Shown one piece after another: positions 5,796 to 12,142 of a stretch of DNA of 12,142 nucleotides. Numbering within the stretch: position 1 is the stretch's first letter; each line of letters begins with the position of its first letter. A model generated the notes under the pieces. That model was given only the letters and a program-made list of their open reading frames with translations, did not search any database and was not told the origin of the DNA. The DNA comes from UBA9715 sp964553375 (GTDB lineage Bacteria; Actinomycetota; Coriobacteriia; Coriobacteriales; Eggerthellaceae). The stretch lies in NCBI GenBank assembly GCA_964553375.1, contig CAZKKN010000051.1, positions 1 to 12,142 of the forward strand, given 5' to 3'. The position numbers were made by a program, and so were the translations under genes.

Positions 5796-6182
5796 GTGCA
5801 CAAGAAGCTCCTCGCCCTTGCTTTGTCTTTGAGTCTGCTTGCCCTGATGGCGCTGGTTGCCTGCGCGCCTAAGGTGAACACTGAGAACTACACGGGGGAG
5901 TGGACGCTTGCCTATGGCAGCCAAGATGGCATGGATGCTGAGACCGTCACGCTGGCGAAATCCCTTGGCAAAGACGTCACGCTCACCCTCGCCGAAGACG
6001 GTACGGGCACGTTGGATCTTTTCGGCGAGGAGGCGAAACTCACCTGGGTGGCTTCAAGCGATAGCGAAGGCACCGTAATGGTGGACGACTCCAACGATGC
6101 CACCATGAAGCTGGAAGACGGTTTCTTGAATCTCTACGATGCCGACGGTGATTCCCTGTCTTTCGCGCGCCCCCAGGAATAG
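5796..6182 (+). CDS. Small secreted lipoprotein of unknown function
   Basis: A 128-residue protein with a classic lipoprotein signal peptide: a charged start (HKK), a long Leu/Ala stretch and the lipobox LVAC with Cys23 as the lipidated residue. It should be anchored on the outer face of the membrane. The mature part has 106 residues, is acidic, and has alternating hydrophobic positions suggesting a small beta-sheet domain: GEWTLAYGSQDG near the start and DVTLTLAEDGTGTLDLFGEEAKLTWV in its middle, given here only as a pattern of strands. I do not recognise a named domain. I chose the GTG at 5796 because AAAGG is 7 bases upstream; ATG codons at 5781 and 5790 are alternatives adding five or two residues. 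The permease gene follows 102 bp later on the same strand with its own promoter, so a shared envelope role is possible but unproven. Confidence 0.85.
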   Translation: MHKKLLALALSLSLLALMALVACAPKVNTENYTGEWTLAYGSQDGMDAETVTLAKSLGKDVTLTLAEDGTGTLDLFGEEAKLTWVASSDSEGTVMVDDSNDATMKLEDGFLNLYDADGDSLSFARPQE

Positions 6183-6249
6183 CGCTTCATCGGCGATTCG
6201 TAGCAATTTATCGATTTGTGAACCACGAGGCCGCCGCATTCGCCCCTGC

Positions 6250-6268
6250 TGGTACCATAGGGGGGGGG
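6250..6268 (+). promoter_or_regulatory. Permease promoter with a G9 tract at the predicted start
   Basis: TGGTACCAT (6250-6258) is an extended -10, one base different from that of the lipoprotein gene. Nine consecutive G residues (6260-6268) begin two bases after the hexamer, so transcription is predicted to start inside the tract. The ribosome site GGGAAGG (6271-6277) follows, 7 bases before the GTG start. Length changes or slippage in the tract would act directly on initiation. Confidence 0.5.
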
Positions 6269-6284
6269 AAGGGAAGGTGCTTCA

Positions 6285-9200
6285 GTGGCTCAGGCATTCA
6301 ACAAGGAAATAGTGCGCTCCATCAAGGGGTCAATCGGCCGCTTCATAGCCATCGTGGTCATTTCCTTCCTGGGTGCCGGTGTTTATGCGGGTTTGCGCAT
6401 GTCGGCACCGGATATGCGCATCGCCGGTGATGAGTTCTTCGATGCCACGGCCCTTTACGACATCTCCGTGATCTCGGATTTGGGTCTGGATGATGAAAGC
6501 CTTGACCTTCTGAGACAGGTGGAAGGCGTTGACCAGGTCATGGGCGCCTACCGGGGCGATGCAATGGCGGCTGTTGATGGCAAGAGCTTTGTAGCCACCC
6601 TGGAATCGATTCCCGAAGCCGCCGTTGCAAGCGATACCTCCAGCGGTACCGGGGCGGTCTCCGATGATCCCGCCTACCTGAACCGCCCCATCCTGGAAGA
6701 AGGGGAGTGGCCGCAAAAGGCCGATGAATGCGCCATCGGCGCTGAAGCAGCCCAAAGCGAGGGGCTGGCCGTGGGCGATACGCTCGTCTTGGAAGGCAAC
6801 GGCGAGGAGCTGGAGGATACCTTCGCGCAGACGGAATTCACCATCGTGGGCCTGGTGACCTCTCCGGCATACGTCTCCGATGATACGCTGGGAGTTACCG
6901 ACCTGGGCGGTGGCAAGGTAGAGTTCTATGTATATGTGCAACCCCAGGCCTTTACGGAGGACTATCCTATTACGGCTGCTTATATCACTGTGGCTGGGGC
7001 GGTAGATGAGCGGTGGGAGAGTCCCGCCTATGATCGGATGATCGAAGAGGTCAAGGGGCGCATCGAGGATATTGCGCCCACCATCGCCCAGAAGCGCCAG
7101 GAGGCCATTCGCGCCGATGCCCAAAAAGAGCTTGACGAGGCGCGGGCGACATATGAGCAGGAGCGCCGTGATGCCGAGGCCCAGCTCAGTGATGCGTCGG
7201 CAGAATTGAGCGATGCCTTGGCCCAGCTCAGTGACGCCCATGGTGAGCTTTCCTCAGCCAAAGAAGCGCTGGATAACTCCAAGGTGACACTTGATCAGAC
7301 CAAAGCAGAGCTCGATAACGCCGAGGCCCGCTACGCCGCCGGAGCCGCTGATTTGGAGTCCCAGCGCCAGCTTCTGCAGCCGGGCATCGATCAGCTGCCT
7401 GCCCTGAAGGCCCAACGCGATGCCTTGGCGGCCGACCCCTCCACTCCGCCGGAGGTGCTCGCCGAGCTTTCCGCTAAGATCGCCACCATAGAAGCAGGTC
7501 AGGCTGCTTTGGAGGAGGCCTCCCAGACCCTCGCTCAAACCCGGGCCACCTTGGATGGCGCATGGACGCAATACCGGGATGGCCTTGCCCAGTACCGAGC
7601 GGGCCTTCAGGCCTACAACGAAGGCCGTCAGTCCTATGTCCAAGGCCAGCAGGATTATGAGTCGGGTAAGGCGGAATACCAGGAGAGCAAAGACGAGGCC
7701 GAAGAGGGCTTCGCCGAGGCCGAAGACGACCTATCCCAGGCCCAGCGAGACATAGACGACATAGGCCCCGCCACGGTGTATGTGATCGATCGCACCAAGA
7801 ACCCCGGTGCCGCCTCCCTTTCCCACGATGCGATGAGCATCACCCAGATCGCCTCGCTTCTTCCTCTGCTATTCTTCCTGGTGGCGGCCCTGGTCGTGCT
7901 TACCTCCATGACGCGCATGGTGGACGAGGAGCGCCTGGACATCGGCACGCATAAAGCCCTGGGCTACGGGAAGGCGCGCATCATCTCGAAGTATCTCATC
8001 TACGGCGCCCTGGCAAGTGGCATCGGCTCGGTGCTTGGCGTGATAACGATGGGAAAGCTGCTTCCTTGGTTCATCATGACCTCCTACTCCATCGCTTATT
8101 CCATCCCCATCTTCCCCACGCCTATCGATCCGTGGATCGCCTTCAAGGCCATCGGGCTCACGATCGGCGTGACCTTGCTCGCCACGTGGGGGGCTGTTGC
8201 GGCGAGCCTTCGTGAGCGCCCGGCCCAGCTCATGCTGCCCAAGGCTCCCAAGGCCGGAAAGCGCATCCTGCTTGAGCGCATCAAGCCCATCTGGAGCCGC
8301 CTTTCGTTCTCCCATAAGGTCACTGCCCGAAACCTCCTGCGCTACAAGGCACGCTTCTTCATGGCGGTCATCGGCATTGCGGGATGCACGGCGTTGCTCA
8401 TGGTGGGATTCGGTCTGCGCGATGCCATCGGCGGAATCGTATCCAACCAGTATGGCCAGATCATGACCTACGATGCCGAGCTGAAGTTCTCTGAGGATGC
8501 CCAAGAGGGTGTGGAGGAGGCCGCTGCCGCTGCTTTGGCCGGCGAGGAAGTTGACTCTTACGGGCTTTTCGGTGATGCGAACATGGTCGCCGCTGGACCG
8601 GATGGCGACATCCGCTTCCGGGTGATCATCCCCCAAAGCGCCGAGGAGCTGGAACGCTACGTGCATCTGCGCAACAGGGTGGACAAAGAGGCGCTATCCC
8701 CCACAGGCGATGGCATCGTGATAACCGAGAAAGCTGCTAGTGAGCTGGGGGTTTCGGTGGGCGATACCCTGAAGCTCTACGACGAGGACGACGTGGGGGA
8801 CCGCAAAGGCTCCGGTTATGATTTCAAGGTGGCGGGCATCGCGGAGAACTATCTGCAGCATTATGCCTACATGCTGCCGGAAACCTACCAGCGCGTCATA
8901 GGCGAGGCTCCGTCTAAAACCCACGCCTTCGTCAATTTGACGGACCAAGCCGATAGCGACGATTTCATTGCCCGCCAGTTGGAAAACGACCAGGTGGAGA
9001 CTGCGCGCCTCACCGCCGCCGACATCGTGCAATATGAGGATATGCTGGGAGTCATGGACAAGCTGATCTGGGTCATCGTGATGCTTTGCGCGGCTTTGGC
9101 ATTCGTGGTGCTCTATAACCTCACGAACATCAACATCACCGAGCGCGTTCGCGAGATCGCCACCCTGAAGGTGCTCGGATTCACCAGCCGTGAGGTGGAC

Positions 9201-9455
9201 ATGTACATCTACCGCGAGATCATCATCATGGCGCTCATCGGTGCGCTCATCGGCTGTGTGCTCGGTGTGCCCCTGACGTCTTACATCGCCCAGGCAGCCG
9301 AGACCGAGGCAATGATGTTCGGCCGCGCTATCGACCCGCTCAGCTTCGTGTTCGCGTTCCTCATCACCATCGCCTTCGCTGTGGTCATCGCCCTGGCTAT
9401 GAAGCCGAAGTTGGCGAAGGTGAACATGGTGGAATCCCTGAAGTCCATAGAGTAG
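6285..9455 (+). CDS. FtsX-type ABC transporter permease with a long coiled-coil insert
   Basis: A 1056-residue membrane protein of the MacB/FtsX (type VII ABC) permease class. One membrane helix lies near 20-38, followed by an extracytoplasmic region (about 40-520). Helices then lie near 523-545, 571-591 and 618-640, giving a first FtsX unit with EERLDIGTHKALGYGKARI after the first of them. A second unit has helices near 690-712, 925-947, 976-1000 and 1018-1039, a second external domain (about 715-920) and the matching block ERVREIATLKVLGFTSREV (953-971). The first external region contains a coiled coil (about 255-495) with two AQLSDA repeats and six Tyr-x-x-Gly heptads (430-468). The GTG start has GGGAAGG 7 bases upstream. 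Such permeases normally need an ABC ATPase, but none is next to the gene, and the next gene is convergent ettA. Substrate unknown; envelope stress, peptide or lipid handling are possibilities only. Confidence 0.92.
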   Translation: MAQAFNKEIVRSIKGSIGRFIAIVVISFLGAGVYAGLRMSAPDMRIAGDEFFDATALYDISVISDLGLDDESLDLLRQVEGVDQVMGAYRGDAMAAVDGKSFVATLESIPEAAVASDTSSGTGAVSDDPAYLNRPILEEGEWPQKADECAIGAEAAQSEGLAVGDTLVLEGNGEELEDTFAQTEFTIVGLVTSPAYVSDDTLGVTDLGGGKVEFYVYVQPQAFTEDYPITAAYITVAGAVDERWESPAYDRMIEEVKGRIEDIAPTIAQKRQEAIRADAQKELDEARATYEQERRDAEAQLSDASAELSDALAQLSDAHGELSSAKEALDNSKVTLDQTKAELDNAEARYAAGAADLESQRQLLQPGIDQLPALKAQRDALAADPSTPPEVLAELSAKIATIEAGQAALEEASQTLAQTRATLDGAWTQYRDGLAQYRAGLQAYNEGRQSYVQGQQDYESGKAEYQESKDEAEEGFAEAEDDLSQAQRDIDDIGPATVYVIDRTKNPGAASLSHDAMSITQIASLLPLLFFLVAALVVLTSMTRMVDEERLDIGTHKALGYGKARIISKYLIYGALASGIGSVLGVITMGKLLPWFIMTSYSIAYSIPIFPTPIDPWIAFKAIGLTIGVTLLATWGAVAASLRERPAQLMLPKAPKAGKRILLERIKPIWSRLSFSHKVTARNLLRYKARFFMAVIGIAGCTALLMVGFGLRDAIGGIVSNQYGQIMTYDAELKFSEDAQEGVEEAAAAALAGEEVDSYGLFGDANMVAAGPDGDIRFRVIIPQSAEELERYVHLRNRVDKEALSPTGDGIVITEKAASELGVSVGDTLKLYDEDDVGDRKGSGYDFKVAGIAENYLQHYAYMLPETYQRVIGEAPSKTHAFVNLTDQADSDDFIARQLENDQVETARLTAADIVQYEDMLGVMDKLIWVIVMLCAALAFVVLYNLTNINITERVREIATLKVLGFTSREVDMYIYREIIIMALIGALIGCVLGVPLTSYIAQAAETEAMMFGRAIDPLSFVFAFLITIAFAVVIALAMKPKLAKVNMVESLKSIE
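7178..7234 (+). repeat. Direct DNA repeat in the permease coiled coil
   Basis: GGCCCAGCTCAGTGA occurs at 7178-7192 and 7220-7234, a period of 42 bases, which is 14 codons or two heptads. It suggests that the coiled coil grew by tandem duplication. Confidence 0.7.
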
Positions 9456-9478
9456 CTTTGCCTGTCGGCAAAGCTACT
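9451..9478. terminator. Perfect hairpin over the permease stop codon
   Basis: AGTAGCTTTGCC (9451-9462) and its exact complement (9467-9478) form a 12-bp stem with loop TGTC. The stop codon TAG (9453-9455) is inside the left arm. No T run follows on either strand. Between two convergent genes it may be a U-less terminator or an mRNA 3'-end stabiliser. Confidence 0.5.
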
Positions 9479-9644
9479 GGGCCGACGCTGCGCGACAGCC
9501 ATGCACCCCGTCTTCGCGCTCCAAGCCCTCGTCGCGTACCAAGGTGCGCTTCCTCGGGCTTTCGCGTGAATCCGGGGCACTTGGCTGCCGCTCGCTGACT
9601 TACTAGCGCCAACCTATGGCTTCCCCAGGCCGGACGGGCGGATG

Positions 9645-11324
9645 CTAGTCGCGGGTGAGTTTGCGGTGCAGGCGGTGGGGCTTGGCGGCCTCGGGGCCCA
9701 GGCGGCGGATGCGGTCCTCCTGGTAGGCTTCGAAGTTGCCCTCGAACCAGTGCCACTGCCCCGGGTTCTCGTCGGTACCCTCCCAGGCCAGTATGTGGGT
9801 GGCCACGCGGTCGAGGAAGAAGCGGTCGTGGCTGGTGATCACCGCGCAGCCGCTGAACTCGTCCAAGGCCTCTTCCAGGCTGGCCAAGGTCTCGGTGTCC
9901 AGGGCGTTGGTGGGCTCGTCGAAAAGCAGCAGGTTGCCGCCTTGCTTCAGGGTGAGGGCCAGGTTCAGGCGGTTGCGCTCACCGCCGGACAGCACGCCTG
10001 TGGGCTTCTGCTGGTCGGAGCCCTTGAATCCGAAGGCAGCCACGTAGGCGCGGGAGGGCACCTCGGTGGTTCCCACGATCATGAAGTCGTTGCCGTCGCT
10101 CACAGCCTCCCACACGTTCTTCGTATCGTCGATGCCAGCGCGGTTCTGATCCACATAGGATAGCTGGGCCGTCTCGCCTAATTCCAGCGTGCCGCCCGTG
10201 GGCTCGTCTTCGCCCACGATCATGCGGAACAACGTGGTCTTACCCACGCCGTTGGGGCCTATCACGCCCACGATGCCGTTGCGGGGCAGCGTGAAGGACA
10301 AATCGTCGATCAGCACGCGGTCGCCGAAGGCCTTGTGCAGGTGCTCTGCCTCAAGCACCTTGCTGCCCAAACGCGGGCCGGCGGGAATATGTATCTCGGT
10401 GAAGTCCACGTTGGTGCGGGCTGCGGCCTCAGCGGCCATCTGCTCGTAGCGCTCCAGACGGGCCTTGCCCTTGGCCTGACGGGCCTTGGCACCGCTGCGC
10501 ACCCATTCCAGCTCGGCCTTCATCTTCTTGGCCCGCTTGGCATCCTGCTGTCCTTGGGCTTCCAAACGGGCAGCCTTGGTCTCCAGGTAAGTGGAGTAGT
10601 TGCCCTTGTAGGGGTACAGGCGGCCGCGGTCCACCTCGCAGATCCATTCGGCCACGTTGTCCAGGAAGTAGCGGTCATGGGTCACGGCCAGCACGGCACC
10701 GGGATAGGTGGCCAGGAATTGCTCCAGCCACAGCACCGATTCGGCATCCAGATGGTTGGTGGGCTCATCCAGCAGCAGCAGGTCGGGGGCCTCAAGAAGC
10801 AGGCGGCACAGGGCCACACGGCGCCGCTCACCGCCCGAGAGCACCTTCACGGGCGTGTCGGGGTCTGGGCATTGCAGGGCGTCCATGGCCTGGGAGAGTT
10901 GGGAGTCGAGGTCCCAGCCACCTGCCGCATCGATGGCATCCTGCAGCTTGCCCATCTCGTCCATCAGGGCGTCGAAGTCCGCATCGGGCTCGGCCATCTG
11001 GGCGCTTATCTCGTTGAAGCGGTTCACTTGGGCAATCACGTCGGCGAAGGCCGCCTCCACGTTCTCGCGCACGGTCTTGTCATCATCCAGCGGGGGCTCC
11101 TGCTGCAGCAGGCCCACTGTGAAACCGGGTGAGAGCCGCGCTTCGCCGTTCGAGACCTCTTCGAGCCCCGCCATGACCTTCAGCAGGGTGGATTTGCCCA
11201 TGCCGTTGGGCCCCACTACGCCGATCTTCGCTCCCGGCAGGAAGGCCAGGGTCACGTCGTCCAAAATGACTTTATCGCCGTGGGCTTTGCGCGCCTTGTC
11301 CAGTACGTAGATGAATTCCGCCAT
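9645..11324 (-). CDS. ettA: Energy-dependent translational throttle protein EttA (ABC-F ATPase)
   Basis: A soluble ABC-F protein of 559 residues that binds the ribosomal E site and gates the first elongation step according to ATP/ADP. Domain 1 has Walker A GPNGMGKST (38-46), signature LSGGE (162-166), Walker B with Glu187 and the switch His216. The linker between domains (about 235-315) is rich in Lys and Arg and contains the P-site tRNA-interaction helices with WVRSGAKARQAKGKAR. Domain 2 has GPNGVGKTT (356-364), LSGGE (445-449), Glu470 and His499. The first lines, MAEFIYVLDKARKAHGDK, and the FEGNFEAYQEDR tail are EttA-specific, separating it from Uup and resistance ABC-F proteins. The start at 11324 has AAGGAGG 5 bases upstream; an in-frame ATG at 11339 overlaps that ribosome site and adds five residues. 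No membrane segments. Convergent with the permease, so unlikely to be its ATPase. Confidence 0.96.
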   Translation of the reverse strand: MAEFIYVLDKARKAHGDKVILDDVTLAFLPGAKIGVVGPNGMGKSTLLKVMAGLEEVSNGEARLSPGFTVGLLQQEPPLDDDKTVRENVEAAFADVIAQVNRFNEISAQMAEPDADFDALMDEMGKLQDAIDAAGGWDLDSQLSQAMDALQCPDPDTPVKVLSGGERRRVALCRLLLEAPDLLLLDEPTNHLDAESVLWLEQFLATYPGAVLAVTHDRYFLDNVAEWICEVDRGRLYPYKGNYSTYLETKAARLEAQGQQDAKRAKKMKAELEWVRSGAKARQAKGKARLERYEQMAAEAAARTNVDFTEIHIPAGPRLGSKVLEAEHLHKAFGDRVLIDDLSFTLPRNGIVGVIGPNGVGKTTLFRMIVGEDEPTGGTLELGETAQLSYVDQNRAGIDDTKNVWEAVSDGNDFMIVGTTEVPSRAYVAAFGFKGSDQQKPTGVLSGGERNRLNLALTLKQGGNLLLFDEPTNALDTETLASLEEALDEFSGCAVITSHDRFFLDRVATHILAWEGTDENPGQWHWFEGNFEAYQEDRIRRLGPEAAKPHRLHRKLTRD

Positions 11325-11329
11325 GGGTT

Positions 11330-11336
11330 CCTCCTT
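11330..11336 (-). promoter_or_regulatory. ettA ribosome binding site
   Basis: AAGGAGG on the minus strand, 5 bases before the ATG at 11324. It excludes the in-frame ATG at 11339, which lies directly beside it. Confidence 0.8.
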
Positions 11337-11351
11337 CATGTGGGTCTGCCT

Positions 11352-11360
11352 ATTGTAGCA
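11352..11360 (-). promoter_or_regulatory. Extended -10 promoter of ettA
   Basis: On the minus strand TGCTACAAT is a TGn extended -10 with five of six hexamer matches. The predicted start near 11345 gives a leader of about 20 bases. No -35 is visible at 16-18 bp, as for the two extended -10 promoters at 5760 and 6250. Confidence 0.55.
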
Positions 11361-11447
11361 AGATGTTGCCGGGGCGCAGCGCCCGCGCCGCGGGTTTCAG
11401 CGGGATTACCGTTGGCGTCTTTCCGGAAAGCAGTTGCGGCGGTGGTG

Positions 11448-11453
11448 TACCAT
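11448..11453 (+). promoter_or_regulatory. Possible mfd -10 element
   Basis: TACCAT, four of six matches to TATAAT, the same hexamer as at the permease promoter, in a GGTGTACCATGG context. A start near 11460 would leave about 27 bases before the GTG at 11487. No -35 is seen, and the TG is one base out of place for an extended -10. Confidence 0.3.
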
Positions 11454-11476
11454 GGATTCCACCGAACCGTGCAGAT

Positions 11477-11482
11477 AGGGGA
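11477..11482 (+). promoter_or_regulatory. mfd ribosome binding site
   Basis: AGGGGA, whose G run ends 5 bases before the GTG at 11487. It favours that start over the GTG at 11469, which has only GGA some 12 bases upstream. Confidence 0.5.
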
Positions 11483-11486
11483 TTTC

Positions 11487-12142
11487 GTGCTCATCGATGC
11501 TCTGTCCTACGTGCTGGATCGCTCCGGCTGCGTGGAGAACTTCTGGGGAAAGCTGGATGCCGGCGAAGATGCTGCTTTGGGCATCGCGGCTTCGGCGCGG
11601 CCGTTCCTGGTGGCCGCCCGCTTCACGGTGGCACCCCAGCCGACCCTCGTCGTTGTGGCCGGCGAAGATGCCGCTGCCACCTTCGCCCATAATGTGTCAG
11701 CCTATGTGGGCGACAAGAAGGTCTTCCATTTCCCTGAACGCAGCGACAAGCCCTACGAGGCAAAGGCTCCCAACCCCCGGCAGATCGCACGCCGCCTGGA
11801 GATCGCCAATCTGCTTTCCACCGGCGCGCCCTGCATCGTGGTGGCTTCGGCCCGCTCCCTTCTGCGCATGCTGCCGCCCAGGGATTCGGGGCTGTGCCGG
11901 CCAGTGAGCCTGGAAGCGGGAAGGGAGCTTCTGGAGATGCCCGGTGCCGAGGCCATGGATATGGCGTCTTTCGAGGATCTGGCTCGCGTTTTGGAGGAGC
12001 GCGGCTACCAGAACACTGGTGAGCTGGACGGTCCGGGCACCTTCGCCGTCCGCGGAGGCACCCTTGATGTATTCCCCGGCAACATGCCCTATCCCGTGCG
12101 GCTGGACTTCTTCGGCGACGAGCTGGACGAGATCCGCCGCAT
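11487..12142 (+). CDS. mfd: Transcription-repair coupling factor Mfd, N-terminal part
   Basis: Mfd removes RNA polymerase stalled at DNA lesions and recruits UvrA. Only the first 218 codons are in the window; a complete Mfd has about 1150 residues. What is present is the UvrB-like N-terminal module: a Pro/Arg-rich segment NPRQIARRLEIANLLSTG, a strand IVVASARSLLRMLPP, and the diagnostic block FAVRGGTLDVFPG followed by PYPVRLDFFGDELDEIR, the UvrB/Mfd fold that precedes the UvrA-binding region. The start is the GTG at 11487, with AGGGGA at 11477-11482. A GTG six codons upstream (11469) is in frame but has a poorer ribosome site. The gene runs off the window, divergent from ettA with 162 bp between them. 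Confidence 0.93.
   Translation, partial: MLIDALSYVLDRSGCVENFWGKLDAGEDAALGIAASARPFLVAARFTVAPQPTLVVVAGEDAAATFAHNVSAYVGDKKVFHFPERSDKPYEAKAPNPRQIARRLEIANLLSTGAPCIVVASARSLLRMLPPRDSGLCRPVSLEAGRELLEMPGAEAMDMASFEDLARVLEERGYQNTGELDGPGTFAVRGGTLDVFPGNMPYPVRLDFFGDELDEIRR

Noticed and set aside
5663..5872. Possible small gene starting inside the inverted repeat
   Set aside because: The ATG is part of the repeat core, no ribosome site precedes it, and the frame overlaps the lipoprotein gene out of frame.
7178..7234. Tandem repeats in the permease as a possible CRISPR or mobile repeat
   Set aside because: The repeats are in frame, match coiled-coil heptads and have no spacers of uniform length outside coding sequence.
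9479..9644. Possible RNA gene in the spacer between the permease and ettA
   Set aside because: No cloverleaf, T-loop or other conserved RNA motif can be found; apart from a weak ACTAGC/GCTAGT pair (9602-9607, 9644-9649) I see nothing.
9645..11324. ettA as the missing ATPase of the FtsX-type permease
   Set aside because: It is a two-domain ABC-F protein with the P-site tRNA-interaction linker and EttA-specific ends, convergently oriented; ABC-F proteins do not serve permeases.

Overview
The window comes from a high-GC Gram-positive chromosome. The best fit is Coriobacteriia, probably Eggerthellaceae. I base this on the overall composition, strong AAGGAGG-type ribosome binding sites, GTG starts, a type III glutamine synthetase, and a small lipoprotein next to a coiled-coil FtsX-type permease. 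The family assignment is inference from protein character; there is no rRNA or tRNA in the window to confirm it.

Layout. Bases 1-171 lie downstream of glnN and hold a CCCCGTCCCC direct repeat at the window edge and a 99-bp imperfect palindrome. On the minus strand, purF (2407-3837) is followed after 150 bp by glnN, a type III glutamine synthetase (172-2256). A 323-bp divergent spacer separates purF from gdhA (4161-5492, plus strand). gdhA ends at a strong intrinsic terminator. A 131-bp inverted-repeat element (5583-5713) with a third, internal copy of its core follows. Next on the plus strand come a small lipoprotein (5796-6182) and a 1056-residue FtsX-type ABC permease (6285-9455). ettA (9645-11324, minus) converges on the permease, and the window ends in the 5' part of mfd (11487 to the edge, plus strand), divergent from ettA.

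How the genes fit together. gdhA makes glutamate from ammonium and 2-oxoglutarate, glnN makes glutamine, and purF spends glutamine on the first committed step of purine synthesis, so the left half is an ammonium-assimilation and glutamine-use cluster. The regions upstream of both gdhA and glnN carry the same pair of half-sites, TTAAC and GTAAC, with an 11-bp period and in opposite order. This resembles the half-site logic of actinobacterial GlnR-type (OmpR-family) nitrogen regulators. At gdhA the box would sit near -41.5 of a -10 element that has no -35. The lipoprotein and permease look like a cell-envelope pair, but no ABC ATPase is encoded beside them. ettA (translation factor) and mfd (transcription-repair coupling) are housekeeping genes.

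The least explained features are the three-copy inverted-repeat element at 5583-5713, the long palindrome behind glnN, the paired nitrogen-gene boxes, the G9 tract at the predicted transcription start of the permease, and a six-fold Tyr-x-x-Gly heptad array in the permease coiled coil. No CRISPR array, tRNA, rRNA, transposase or phage gene was seen.
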